A stretch of DNA of 64,000 nt from CAYOZN01 sp964408455 (GTDB lineage: Bacteria; Planctomycetota; Phycisphaerae; UBA1845; UTPLA1), in the NCBI GenBank assembly GCA_964408455.1, contig CAYOZN010000006.1, positions 1 through 64,000 of the forward strand, written 5' to 3'. This document shows positions 16,855 through 25,720 of the stretch, piece by piece. A program made the position numbers and the translations under genes. The notes beneath the pieces are model-generated. The model was not told the origin of the DNA. It saw only the letters and a list, made by a program, of their open reading frames with translations, and did no database searches. Positions within the stretch are counted from its first letter, which is position 1, and each line of letters begins with the position of its first letter.

Positions 16855-17263
16855 CACGCGCACATCGGCCTCCCGTTGGCGGGGATCAGATAAGGCGATG
16901 CTGGTCAACAACGCGGAAGCCGCAATGACGACGCCGATCGAACGACGACTCAGAACGACCAGACGCGGATTGTACCCGCGAAGGGTCCGGCAGTGTCAAC
17001 CCTTCATGGGTTGATCCGCATGAGGCATGCGCAGCAAACGCGCCGCGTGCGTTGTGAAATGTTTATCGCGGGCCGATCAAGGTGTCACAAATCCGAACAT
17101 GAGAGGCTCGGCGCTGGCGAGGCGTTCTGTAACAAATCGCACACGCGCTCGCCTGCCGACGCGCAGAGAGCCGCGCCAGCGCCGTAAACCGCGCGCACTG
17201 GCCACGATCGGGGCCCGGCCTGAATCGAGTGCGACTGCCTGGCCGAAGCAGTAGTGTGGAAAA
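16855..17263. other. Intergenic stretch without a clear gene
   Basis: A gap of 409 bases between the ispE start and the end of the lipoprotein-like gene. It must carry the ispE promoter. I see no hairpin, repeat or credible small gene. Confidence 0.4.
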
Positions 17264-18367
17264 TTATGGGCGCCGGACCGCGATCCTGGCAGGCGCGGCT
17301 GGTTTGTCCGGCGTCAGGCGTCGTGCTGCCACCAGGCGAATATCAAAGCGGCGCGATGGATCGGTCACGCTCCTGCCGGAAAGGGCCAGCACGCCGCCGC
17401 AAGCACTGAGCGGTGATCCCGCCTTCGCTGCCACAAGTTCTGCCGCGACGACCGGCGTCTCTCCCGCCCGGACTTCAAAGGAAATCCGCGCGCTCGATTC
17501 GAGATACGCGGGAGGCACGCCTTCGATCGCCGACTTGTTCGGCTGCACATCCTGAATGGCGAGCCCCAGCCGCATGCCGCTGAAGATTGCCGAGAGTTTG
17601 ACCACGAAGGGCACGAAGTGATCGACGATGGGCCGCAGCAACGGTGTTGAGAGCACGATCGCCGTCAGCGTCTGAAGCGCGGCGATGTTTTCGACGAATG
17701 CAGGGTACACGCGCGCTTCCAGTTCGCCGCTGAGACCATTTTTCAACTGAGCGGCCAGATCAAACAGCACCGGATTGTAAAAACCGGTACGCAAGGGCTT
17801 TTCGGGGAGCAGCAGATATCGGGCCTGGCGCAATTCTCCCGCGGAGTCATAGAGGGCCACCCACGCCAGGGCCGGGCCGGAGGTGAATTCGTAATCTGCG
17901 ACCGTGCCGTCCTCGCGCTTCGCCAGCCCCGAGAGTTCCAGCGACCACGATCTGGTCTTGAGGTCGTATTGCGACTGGCCGGGATCGCGAATGGACAGGC
18001 TGCGCGATCCATGTTCATTGTGCTTTTTCGCGATGTTCGCGGCGGCCTGTTCTTCGTCGTCGGCAGCATGCGGTGGATTGATGTGCACGACGTCGACGGC
18101 TTCGAGGCTGACATCGTGGATCTTGATCCGTAGAAAGGAGGTCTCGCGGCGATCGCCCAGCGTGAACTCCACCTGGTAGAGCACATCCGCCCCGCCCATT
18201 GCCGCCGAGGGTTCCCGCAACCGGTCGAATCCGTCCAGGATGCCGTTGGCCGTGGAGGCAAGGGCCTGCGGCGTTGCGGGCGGCCGGGGCGAGGGCGAAA
18301 GACATCCGCCGCAGAACAGTGCGGATGCCAGCAACAGGCAAATGGCAGGGATGGCGCGGTTGGACAT
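17264..18367 (-). CDS. Lipoprotein-like protein of unknown function
   Basis: A 367-residue exported protein. The start MSNRAIPAICLLLASALFCGGC has AGAGGGG upstream. The hydrophobic signal ends in LFCGGC, which would be an imperfect lipobox (Gly-Gly before the Cys), so lipidation is likely but not certain. The body contains a hydrophobic stretch at about residues 232-262 (TAIVLSTPLLRPIVDHFVPF) that could be a second membrane contact. No family is recognised. The next gene in this direction is ispE, 409 bases away, so it is probably transcribed alone. Confidence 0.65.
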   Translation of the reverse strand: MSNRAIPAICLLLASALFCGGCLSPSPRPPATPQALASTANGILDGFDRLREPSAAMGGADVLYQVEFTLGDRRETSFLRIKIHDVSLEAVDVVHINPPHAADDEEQAAANIAKKHNEHGSRSLSIRDPGQSQYDLKTRSWSLELSGLAKREDGTVADYEFTSGPALAWVALYDSAGELRQARYLLLPEKPLRTGFYNPVLFDLAAQLKNGLSGELEARVYPAFVENIAALQTLTAIVLSTPLLRPIVDHFVPFVVKLSAIFSGMRLGLAIQDVQPNKSAIEGVPPAYLESSARISFEVRAGETPVVAAELVAAKAGSPLSACGGVLALSGRSVTDPSRRFDIRLVAARRLTPDKPAAPARIAVRRP

Positions 18368-18705
18368 GACCCCTCTTCGCCTTCGGCACACGACGCGACA
18401 GTGACTGACGATTCGCGATGACCAACTATAGTCGGGGCACGCGTCGGAGGATAGGCAAATCCGGTTGATTCGTGCCGGTGTGCCTTACCATTGCCGGCAG
18501 CGGGCCGCCGCCAGACCGCGAGTGCCTGCGCAATTTCGGACGTCCGCGCAAGACAATCCGTTCGACGTAATTGAATTGAAATCTCGTAACATGCACAGCC
18601 CGCTGACATACCGAGGGGCGCCAACTCACCAGCGGCGAAACGGGTGCGACTGGCCTATGGGACCGCCGGCGGGCCTGCGGCCGACGCGCGCACGACCGCA
18701 GGCGC
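18368..18705. other. Intergenic stretch between lipoprotein-like gene and STAS gene
   Basis: 338 bases with no credible gene. A 7-bp stem, cctgcgg/ccgcagg, with a long loop at 18682-18710 touches the end of the STAS gene and may end its transcript; it lacks a T tract. Confidence 0.35.
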
Positions 18706-19071
18706 TCATTTGACGTTGACGCCGAAGTGTGCCAGCGCGGTGGCATCCTCCGGAAAGAAGCGGAAGGATTTTTCCAGGTTGGTGATGCGGAACAGCTTCA
18801 TCAGTTCGGGGCGCAGTCCGCACAGCACCAGCTCCCCCTTGATGGCATCCGACTTCTTCCGCAGGTTCAGCAGTACGCCGATCATCTGCGAACTGAGCAG
18901 CTTGATGTTGCTGAAATCGAGCACCAGCTTGTTCTTGTTCTGCTGATCGATCAGTGCGTACACCTCCCGGGCCAGTTCGTCGATCTCGCGGGCGTTGAGC
19001 ATCGACGATTCGACGATCGTTGCGACCGTCACGCCCGCGTAGTCCTGTACCGTGATGTGTGAAGCGGCCAT
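18706..19071 (-). CDS. STAS-domain anti-sigma-factor antagonist-like protein
   Basis: A 121-residue single STAS domain. The core NKLVLDFSNIKLLSSQMIGV has the usual strand, then the Ser-Ser pair where anti-anti-sigma factors of the SpoIIAA/RsbV type are phosphorylated (about residue 56). In those systems the unphosphorylated form binds an anti-sigma kinase. No RsbW-like kinase or partner sigma factor is adjacent, so the partner is unknown. A GGGAG ribosome site precedes the ATG. An ordinary-sized member of the family. Confidence 0.88.
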   Translation of the reverse strand: MAASHITVQDYAGVTVATIVESSMLNAREIDELAREVYALIDQQNKNKLVLDFSNIKLLSSQMIGVLLNLRKKSDAIKGELVLCGLRPELMKLFRITNLEKSFRFFPEDATALAHFGVNVK

Positions 19072-19247
19072 GCCGAACTCCCAGTTGACGCAAGTTGCCC
19101 GCCGCGCGGCGCGACCGGCTCTCCGACGAGGGCTATCCTAAGCGCCTGGCAACGCACGGGCCAGCACCAGACCGGTTCGCACAAGGCTTTGTGAGAACCC
19201 CCAGGAATTCAGTTACCGGAGGACCTGCGGCGATTTTTCTTGACCGA

Positions 19248-20759
19248 TCAGCGCGTCAACACGACGAATCCCGTCCGGTCGAATTCCGCTCCGCGCGGCG
19301 AGCCCCCCACCACATCCGTGTCGACATGCCAGCCGCGCCCATCGGGCGTGAACTTTAGCCGGAAGGCATTCAGGCCGGTGGCAAGATCGTGCGCCGCCCG
19401 GCGCAGATCGAGCAGCAGATCTTCTCCAAGCGCCGGCATTGTGTCGTCCAGATGAGAAAACATCTCGTATGCGATGAGCACCTCGGCCGTGTCCGGATTG
19501 CGACGAATCTCGATGAGCCGGCCCTCCTGCGGGGCATCGAGCGTCGAGCAAGTCTCGATCTCCAGATATCCGCCGTGATCGGTCACGCGGTTGCGATGCG
19601 TGTGCCCGGCCAGGTGCAGCACCACGCTTGGATGGGCGTTCAGCAATTCGCGAAACCCGGCGGCGTTGGCGGCCGTGCCGAAGACATCGAGGAAGTGACT
19701 GCTGGGATGATGGGATGCGACGATGACGAGTTCGCCGGCCGCATCGGCCCTCGCCAGTTCGCTCTCCAGAAACGCAAGTTGCCTTTCGGAAATGGCGCCA
19801 TCGACATAGAACAGCCCCGCCACCGCCTGAACCGGATCGCAAGAATCCAGCCCGACGAGCCGCACGCCGGGCGCGGGCGAAACGCTGTACCAACTCTCGC
19901 CGCCCGGCGCAGCAAACCCGTGGCCGGGCGGGCCGGTCAGCGTTTCGAACATCGCGGCGATGTACTCCTGACGATTGAAAAATGCCCGATCTTCCACCAC
20001 GTCGACCCAGCACGGCAGCGCAAACAAATCCGGCGGCCCGGGGCGGGCGGGCGTGACATTGCCGTGAGCGACGGGACCCAGTGGATTCAATTCCCCCGGC
20101 AACAGGATGTCCAGCCGCCAGTCGAATGGCAGTGGGGCCCGCCGCAGGCCCCCGCCGTCGATGATGATCGGGAATACGCCGATGGCGTAGACGTCGTGAT
20201 TGCCGAACACGCCGTACCAGGGAATCGAAGCCGCCTCACCGTGAACGCCCGCGCGGTAGAGCCCTTGTGCCGTGAAGGTGGCATGCGGATCGAGCAGCGG
20301 CGTGGGCCGCGCGGCGATTGGCCGATCGTCCGGTCCGCTCAGCGGATTGATCTCGGCCCCGTCGAAGATGCCCAATAGCCAGCCCAGTTCGTTTTGCTGC
20401 GAGTTGTCGCAGGCGTCGCCCGTGTGCACCAGAAAATCGATTGACCGGCCGCCGGCGTGCAGGCGGTTGGCTGAACGAAGCACCCCATCCAGAAGCTGCG
20501 TGGAATATGCCTCGTACGGTCTCCAGGCGCTACGCGTGAAGCTATGCGCGCCGGCGAAACGGGCAGGCGATTCTTCATCGATCACGTGCATGTCGCTGAT
20601 GTGCGCGAGCCGGACTACCAGTTCGCCGTCGGCATCGTCCAGCGCAGGGCTCTCCCGGGCCGGAAGCCAGTCGCCGCCAATGTCGTAACATGCGCACTGG
20701 GCCGAAAAGACCAGCAATATCGCAAAAATATCCGACCGTCTGCCACAATTCCGGTTCAT
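19248..20759 (-). CDS. Exported calcineurin-like metallophosphoesterase
   Basis: A protein of about 503 residues. All five metal motifs of the calcineurin-like family are present: ISDMHV (Asp-x-His, about residue 50), HTGDACD (GDxxD), FGNHD (about 187), a histidine in VIVASHHPSSH, and GHTHRN (about 386). A hydrophobic N-terminal segment (IFAILLVFSAQCACYD) indicates export, possibly as a lipoprotein. Likely substrates are phosphomono- or diesters outside the cytoplasm; none can be named. The start is uncertain: the ATG at 20759 best fits a signal peptide but has no strong ribosome site, and in-frame ATGs lie at 20792 and 20870. Confidence 0.8.
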   Translation of the reverse strand: MNRNCGRRSDIFAILLVFSAQCACYDIGGDWLPARESPALDDADGELVVRLAHISDMHVIDEESPARFAGAHSFTRSAWRPYEAYSTQLLDGVLRSANRLHAGGRSIDFLVHTGDACDNSQQNELGWLLGIFDGAEINPLSGPDDRPIAARPTPLLDPHATFTAQGLYRAGVHGEAASIPWYGVFGNHDVYAIGVFPIIIDGGGLRRAPLPFDWRLDILLPGELNPLGPVAHGNVTPARPGPPDLFALPCWVDVVEDRAFFNRQEYIAAMFETLTGPPGHGFAAPGGESWYSVSPAPGVRLVGLDSCDPVQAVAGLFYVDGAISERQLAFLESELARADAAGELVIVASHHPSSHFLDVFGTAANAAGFRELLNAHPSVVLHLAGHTHRNRVTDHGGYLEIETCSTLDAPQEGRLIEIRRNPDTAEVLIAYEMFSHLDDTMPALGEDLLLDLRRAAHDLATGLNAFRLKFTPDGRGWHVDTDVVGGSPRGAEFDRTGFVVLTR

Positions 20760-21091
20760 TCGAGGGACCGAGCTGGTACGTAAGAGCTGCATTGGACGCA
20801 GTTTACAATCCGAGCGGACGTTTGAAACGGCGAGCGCGACCCGATCGGCCGTTTTTGCCGGGCCGCTCAAGTTTTTCTAAAGTGCTGACCGATTGTTATT
20901 TTGCCCATGTTTCCTAGTTTACCTAGTTTAACAGTCAGGCCACCTGAGAGAGACTTATGTGCCCAATCTGGATTGCACAGGACGGCAATCCTCCCTGCGT
21001 AGCCTGTGTTGACCGGCCGTAACTCGGCATGCGGAGCCACCGATGCGGCGCCAACGCCCCGGTTCACGGGGCATCTGACGGAGCACTGTTC
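20760..21091. other. Divergent promoter region
   Basis: 332 bases between the phosphoesterase and the cobalamin-fold gene, read away from each other. A short tandem repeat cctagttta-cctagttta is seen at 20912-20929 in an AT-rich patch. It could be part of a promoter or operator; nothing stronger is visible. Confidence 0.35.
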
Positions 21092-21826
21092 ATGACCGAA
21101 TCCAACCTGCTCAGCGAATACATCGATCCCCTGCTGCAAGGCAAGCGACAGGCATGCCGCGATCTGATCTGCCGGGCCCTTTCGTCCGGCTACGAAGCGC
21201 GGAAACTCTACCACGAAGTGGTCTGGCCCGCACTGGAGCACATCGAGCGCCTGTACCGCGAGGATCGCATCAACGTCGCAGAAGAGCACATGGCCACGCG
21301 GATCAACCGCACCGTGGCCGACCACCTGCAAGCGCGGCTGCCGCGGACCAATCCACACGGAAAGCGCGCCCTCATCACCTGTGCCGCGGGTGAGCCCGAA
21401 GAGATCAGCGCCCAGATGTGCGCAGACCTTTTTGAAGCCGACGGATGGGACGTGTTCTTCGTGGGCGGCGGCGTCCCGGAGGACGAGATCACTTCGCTGG
21501 TCGGGCAGCTTCAGCCGCACATGTTGATCATCATCGGCAGCAAGCCGACCGACGCCCCCGGCATCCGGCAGATGATCGATCGCCTGCGCGAGATCGGCGC
21601 ATGTCCCACCATGAACATCATGGTCTCCGGAGGCGTGTTCAATCGGGCCACCGGCCTGTGGAAGGAAGTCAAGGCGGACTTCTTCGCGAAGACCATTGCC
21701 GAAGCCCTGGAGCTGGCGGCGGAAGCCAATCCGCGACAACCGGAAAGCCGCATCCCCGGCGCGCCAAAGAAGCGCCGCCGTCGCCGCCGACCGCCACTGT
21801 TGATTCAGGTTGAGGGGCAGGTCTGA
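21092..21826 (+). CDS. Cobalamin-binding-fold protein lacking the His ligand
   Basis: A 244-residue protein. Residues 10-90 are a helical cap of the B12-binding_2 type (ending EEHMATRINRTVADHLQARL), and residues 95-215 are a Rossmann-like B12-binding fold (GWDVFFVGGGVPEDE, then MLIIIGSK and MVSGGVF). In true cobalamin binders the first loop carries Asp-x-His-x-x-Gly; here the same position reads Gly-Glu-Pro-Glu-Glu-Ile-Ser, so the cobalt-ligating His is missing. It may bind another ligand or bind cobalamin base-on. The C-terminus is basic (KKRRRRRRPP). It resembles the sensor half of CarH-type regulators but has no DNA-binding domain. GGAG lies upstream of the start. Confidence 0.75.
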   Translation: MTESNLLSEYIDPLLQGKRQACRDLICRALSSGYEARKLYHEVVWPALEHIERLYREDRINVAEEHMATRINRTVADHLQARLPRTNPHGKRALITCAAGEPEEISAQMCADLFEADGWDVFFVGGGVPEDEITSLVGQLQPHMLIIIGSKPTDAPGIRQMIDRLREIGACPTMNIMVSGGVFNRATGLWKEVKADFFAKTIAEALELAAEANPRQPESRIPGAPKKRRRRRRPPLLIQVEGQV

Positions 21827-22027
21827 GCGAACGCACGGTCCTAAAGCTGCGGTTTCCGAACGCAGCGGCCGTGCTGGTCCGAATTGAATCTCCTCGGTTG
21901 GCGTGCCACGCCACTTGCGCAACTTTTCGCACCCGCAACCAATCCAGCCTGCGCCCGGCCGATCCGATGAATCGGGCAGCCGGAATACGGCGCACGCACC
22001 ATCGTCATCGTCGGGGAGTTGTGACCA

Positions 22028-22633
22028 GTGGCGATCCACACGGCTGAGACCGGCGGTACAGCGGTATACCGATGCAACATCTGTAGCCTGCCGCTGCCGT
22101 TGCGATTGCCGCTACCCGGCGAAGTGGCCAGTTGCTGGGTTTGCCAGTTCTGCGACAACCACTTTTTTGCGACGCTGGTCGATGATTGCGATCCGGACAT
22201 CATCTCGAACGTCCGACCGGCGAGCGATCTCAACCCGCGCGTCATGATCGGACCGGAGGTGCTCGCAAAGCTGTACAAACGCAAGGAGCGCATGGGGCGC
22301 GGCTTTGACGAGCGCAGCCATGGCCGCCGTGCGATCGAGTTCGTCATGACCGTCATTTGCGATCGCGGCGAAATCGGCGTCTTCGGCGTGGATTTGTCGG
22401 CCGGTGGCGTTGGATTCGCATCCCCGTGGGAGCTGCCGGTCGGCAGCCAGATCGGCGTCCGGTTCGACTACCTTCCGGGCACGCCTGCGTCGAACTGCAT
22501 CGTGCGTTACTGTACGCCGGCCTCGCCCGACCAATTCCGCATCGGCGCCGAGTTCATCGTCCGCGATGGCGACGCTGCGAAGGCCTCCGTTGGAATTGAA
22601 GCGCGAGATATTGCCTCGCCCGGTGCCGGATGA
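22028..22633 (+). CDS. Zinc ribbon-PilZ domain protein
   Basis: A 201-residue protein from a GTG start with GGGGAG nine bases upstream. Residues 10-50 contain two Cys pairs, CNIC and CWVCQFC, as in a zinc ribbon. Residues 92-195 are a PilZ domain: basic pair in SHGRRAIEF, then FGVDLSAGGVGF, the Asp-x-Ser-x-x-Gly that with the Arg motif binds cyclic di-GMP. The Arg-x-x-x-Arg spacing is clear enough for ligand binding to be plausible. It likely senses cyclic di-GMP and contacts another protein or nucleic acid through the ribbon. It ends 20 bases from the convergent cytochrome-like gene. Confidence 0.8.
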   Translation: MAIHTAETGGTAVYRCNICSLPLPLRLPLPGEVASCWVCQFCDNHFFATLVDDCDPDIISNVRPASDLNPRVMIGPEVLAKLYKRKERMGRGFDERSHGRRAIEFVMTVICDRGEIGVFGVDLSAGGVGFASPWELPVGSQIGVRFDYLPGTPASNCIVRYCTPASPDQFRIGAEFIVRDGDAAKASVGIEARDIASPGAG

Positions 22634-22652
22634 TGCCGCACACCCCGTGGGG

Positions 22653-23504
22653 CTAATCAAGCTTCATACCGTCCGCCAGAAAACCCTCGGGCTTATGCGT
22701 ATCGCCGATGAGCCCCAGTTCCGGGTCGCGCTTTCGGCGTGAACGCTGGGCCGCCGCCTGCTTCTTGAATGCCGCGAGTTGGCGCGACGAAGGCTCCTCG
22801 GCCGGATCGACCGAAGATCGCAACATGCGAATTCGCTGCCAGTACGTGGCCCTGCCCTTCGGCGGCTTCTTTTTTCGAACAAGCTCCAGGCGGGCCAGAA
22901 TCGGCGTGCGCTCCGCCGCCGCCTGAATCGCCGACGGGGCCGCCGGTTTCTTTTCACCGCGATCCAGGATGTAGGTGGAGGCCAGCAGCTTTCCCAGCGG
23001 GTTGTGCGGATTCGCCTCAATTCCCGACTTTCCGGGCAGGTTCGTCTGATCGTGGCAGATGGTGCAACTGACGACGCGTTCGATCCGCGCCCGCTTTTTT
23101 TCAGAAGGCACGTCGGCGGCATCGGCCGGGGACTTTCCGGCCAGCACTTCGATCCAGTTCGGCACGCCGTCGCCATCGACATCCCGACGATCCGTCGCGA
23201 TCGAATTCGATTTCTGCGCCCCCTGCACGCCCTCGCGCTCGAGCTCGACCATCCGATCGGCAAGTGCGTCGCCGGCCGGAAGCTCCGATAGTGCCCGTCC
23301 GTAGGCATTCAACCCATCCCTCGCCTTCCAGCCGCCATCTCCCGCTACGTGGCACGTGTTGCAGCGGGCCGCGCGCGCCATCAGCAGGACGCGGACCTGT
23401 TCCAGATGCCTTTCCTTGGCGCTGGATCGACGCGGCGCGGCCGCCAGGCTGCCCAGCGCAAGGCCCACGGCAACGCACAGCTTGACATTCGCGGAGAGTT
23501 TCAT
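22653..23504 (-). CDS. Exported diheme cytochrome c-like protein
   Basis: About 283 residues. A signal peptide (residues 1-30) is followed by a first heme motif CNTCH near residue 48 and a second CTICH near 147. Between them, DVDGDGVPNWIEVLAGKSP is a calcium-loop-like repeat of the thrombospondin type 3 kind. The C-terminal third is rich in Lys and Arg. It is likely a periplasmic electron carrier or a lipid- or sugar-linked redox protein. The start is either the ATG at 23504 or a GTG four codons upstream (23516). It is convergent with the PilZ gene. Confidence 0.75.
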   Translation of the reverse strand: MKLSANVKLCVAVGLALGSLAAAPRRSSAKERHLEQVRVLLMARAARCNTCHVAGDGGWKARDGLNAYGRALSELPAGDALADRMVELEREGVQGAQKSNSIATDRRDVDGDGVPNWIEVLAGKSPADAADVPSEKKRARIERVVSCTICHDQTNLPGKSGIEANPHNPLGKLLASTYILDRGEKKPAAPSAIQAAAERTPILARLELVRKKKPPKGRATYWQRIRMLRSSVDPAEEPSSRQLAAFKKQAAAQRSRRKRDPELGLIGDTHKPEGFLADGMKLD

Positions 23505-23842
23505 GAATCTTCGCACCGTGTACGACCGATAATAAAATCACGCGGCCGTCCAGGCAGACGGATCTGCAAGCCAAGCGCACGTTCGGCGTAGCCTCGCGCC
23601 GGGTCACGGTGGGCCCTTCGCGTGGAAATCAGGACCGATCTCGTTCCCGGCCCTGCTGTCGATCGCGGCCCTGGCTGGCGGCCTGCATTCTTTTGGCGTT
23701 CGTTCCGCGGCCGCATCTCGACGATGCGGCCGCCGTCGTTTTGCGCCCCACTTGTGACGTCCTTTATCATACCGCTCATGCAGGTTCGCTTCGAACCCGA
23801 CATCCGTTCCAGCGGCGGCAGGTTCTCTCGCGGAATTGACGA
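23505..23842. other. Divergent promoter region
   Basis: 338 bases between the cytochrome-like gene and the dehydrogenase. Open frames on both strands are low in complexity. No clear promoter or hairpin is seen. Confidence 0.35.
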
Positions 23843-24799
23843 ATGCAGGCGTTGATCGTTGAAAATGGCCGTGCTGACTTTCGAACCGTGGCCGATCCGG
23901 TCCCCGGTGAAGGCGAGGTGCTGATAAAGGTGCGCCTCGCGGGCATCTGCTCCACCGACCTGGCGATCGTTCAGGGATATGGCGGCTATTCCGGCATCCT
24001 CGGCCACGAGTTTGTCGGTGTCGTTGCCGCCGGTTCGTCGCGGCTGGCCGGCAAGCGCGTGGTCGGCGAAATCAACTGCGTATGCGGCCGTTGCGACCTT
24101 TGCCAGCGCGGTCTGTCGAACCACTGCCGTCGACGCACCGTGGTGGGCATCGCCGGCCGGCCGGGCGTCTTCGCCGATGCCGTCTGCCTGCCGGAGCGCA
24201 ACTGTCACGTCATTCCCGACACCGTTCCCGATGAAGAGGCGGTGTTCACCGAACCCTTGGCGGCGGCCTACCAGGTACTGCATCAGCTCAAACTTGAATC
24301 GCGCACCAACGTGGCCGTCCTCGGCACGGGGCGGCTGGGGCTGCTCGTCGCGATGGTACTCGCCAAGCGGGGCTGTCGACTCACGGCGATCGGTCGCAAT
24401 TCGAAGACACTCGATTTGCTCGATCGTCGCGGCATACGCACGCAGAATTCAGCCGGGCTCGAACCTCGCCAGGACTTTGACGCCGTCATCGAATGCACGG
24501 GTTCGGCCGAGGGCCTGCCGCTGGCGATGGCGCTCGTCCGTCCCCGCGGGACCATCGTGCAGAAATCCACGATCGCCGAGCGGCAGCAACTGGACATGGC
24601 GCCGCTGGTCGTCAACGAAATCACCCTTCTTGGCAGCCGCTGCGGGCCCTTCGGCGATGCGTTGGCGGCGCTGGAACGCCGCCAGTTCGATCTGGCCGGC
24701 CTCGTGACCAGAACGATGCCGCTCAGTGCCGGCGTTGAGGCACTGGGTCTCGCGGCCTCCCCCGATCACATCAAGATTCTGCTGAAGGCGGGGCAATGA
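23843..24799 (+). CDS. Zinc-dependent alcohol dehydrogenase family protein
   Basis: A 318-residue medium-chain dehydrogenase. The catalytic zinc site is in AGICSTD (Cys 37) with GHEFVGVV, the structural zinc Cys cluster is VCGRCDLCQRGLSNHC, and the nucleotide-binding fold is VAVLGTGRLGLLVAMVL. The most similar well-known group is threonine/sorbitol-type dehydrogenases, but the substrate cannot be named. It overlaps pgeF by four bases (ATGA), so the two are co-translated. Confidence 0.85.
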   Translation: MQALIVENGRADFRTVADPVPGEGEVLIKVRLAGICSTDLAIVQGYGGYSGILGHEFVGVVAAGSSRLAGKRVVGEINCVCGRCDLCQRGLSNHCRRRTVVGIAGRPGVFADAVCLPERNCHVIPDTVPDEEAVFTEPLAAAYQVLHQLKLESRTNVAVLGTGRLGLLVAMVLAKRGCRLTAIGRNSKTLDLLDRRGIRTQNSAGLEPRQDFDAVIECTGSAEGLPLAMALVRPRGTIVQKSTIAERQQLDMAPLVVNEITLLGSRCGPFGDALAALERRQFDLAGLVTRTMPLSAGVEALGLAASPDHIKILLKAGQ

Positions 24800-25596
24800 A
24801 CGGCACCCCTACCGTCGAGCTGTCCGCCATCACCCTGGAAGACACGACGTTGTTCCAGTTTCCCGTGCTCGCATCGGTGCCCGGCCTCGCCCATGCGGTG
24901 ACCAGCCGCCCGTGGAACATGGCCACTCACACCGGCCCACACACGGAGCTGACCGTTCCGCGACGCCGGCAAATCTGCGAATTTCTCGGCCTGTCCTTCG
25001 AGCGGCTCACGGCTCCCGACCAGGTGCACAGCCCCCACGTCATCCGCGTGACGCCGGCGGACCTGGGCGCCGGCCGCGAGGGCCGGCACACGGCCCTGAA
25101 GTTCGTCGATGGCCTGGTGTGCAATATCCCCGGCGCGGCGATCATGCAATTCTCGGCCGATTGCCCCCTGGTACTGGCGGTCGATCCCGTGCGGCGTGTC
25201 ATCGGTACGGCACATGCGAGCTGGCGCGGGACCGTGGCTGAGATCACGATCGAGTTGCTGCGCGTGCTCCGTCGGGAGTTCGGCACGTCGCCGGCCGAAT
25301 TGCTGGCGGCGATCTGCCCCTGTGCCGGACCGTGCGCCTACGAAGTGGGTGACGATGTCCGCCGGGTGGCCGCCGCCCGATTGCCGGATGCCGACCGGTT
25401 CTTCCCCCGCGTCGATGGAAGGCTGATGTTCGATCTGCGCGCGGCCAACGTGGACCAGCTCGTGCGTGCAGGCGTCAGGCCGGCAAACATCCACGTCGCC
25501 GCCAACTGCACCATGACCGACGGCCGCTTCTACTCGCATCGACGGGAGGGCGCCGCCGCCGGCCGCTTTGCCGCCGTGATCGGCTTTCGCGAATAA
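24796..25596 (+). CDS. pgeF: Multicopper-oxidase-like purine nucleosidase (PgeF/YfiH/LACC1 family)
   Basis: A 266-residue member of the family long called polyphenol oxidase or laccase domain protein. Key residues are in the expected places: PDQVHSPH (first His, about 75), SADCPLV (Cys, about 121), and GTAHASWRG (His, about 138). Related proteins are purine nucleoside phosphorylases/adenosine deaminases in bacteria and animals, and some remove misincorporated L-Ser from peptidoglycan precursors. Which activity applies here is not visible. Length is normal. The gene starts inside the stop of the dehydrogenase. Confidence 0.88.
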   Translation: MNGTPTVELSAITLEDTTLFQFPVLASVPGLAHAVTSRPWNMATHTGPHTELTVPRRRQICEFLGLSFERLTAPDQVHSPHVIRVTPADLGAGREGRHTALKFVDGLVCNIPGAAIMQFSADCPLVLAVDPVRRVIGTAHASWRGTVAEITIELLRVLRREFGTSPAELLAAICPCAGPCAYEVGDDVRRVAAARLPDADRFFPRVDGRLMFDLRAANVDQLVRAGVRPANIHVAANCTMTDGRFYSHRREGAAAGRFAAVIGFRE

Positions 25597-25720
25597 GCGG
25601 CGCGTCCGAGAACGCCGCCCGCAGACAATCGCGAAGTCCGTCCGCAACAGGCCGCTCCATCTCGTACGCCTCGGAAAGTCCGCTGGATTTTGCGCCGATA
25701 AGTCCCCGGGAGACTGCGCC

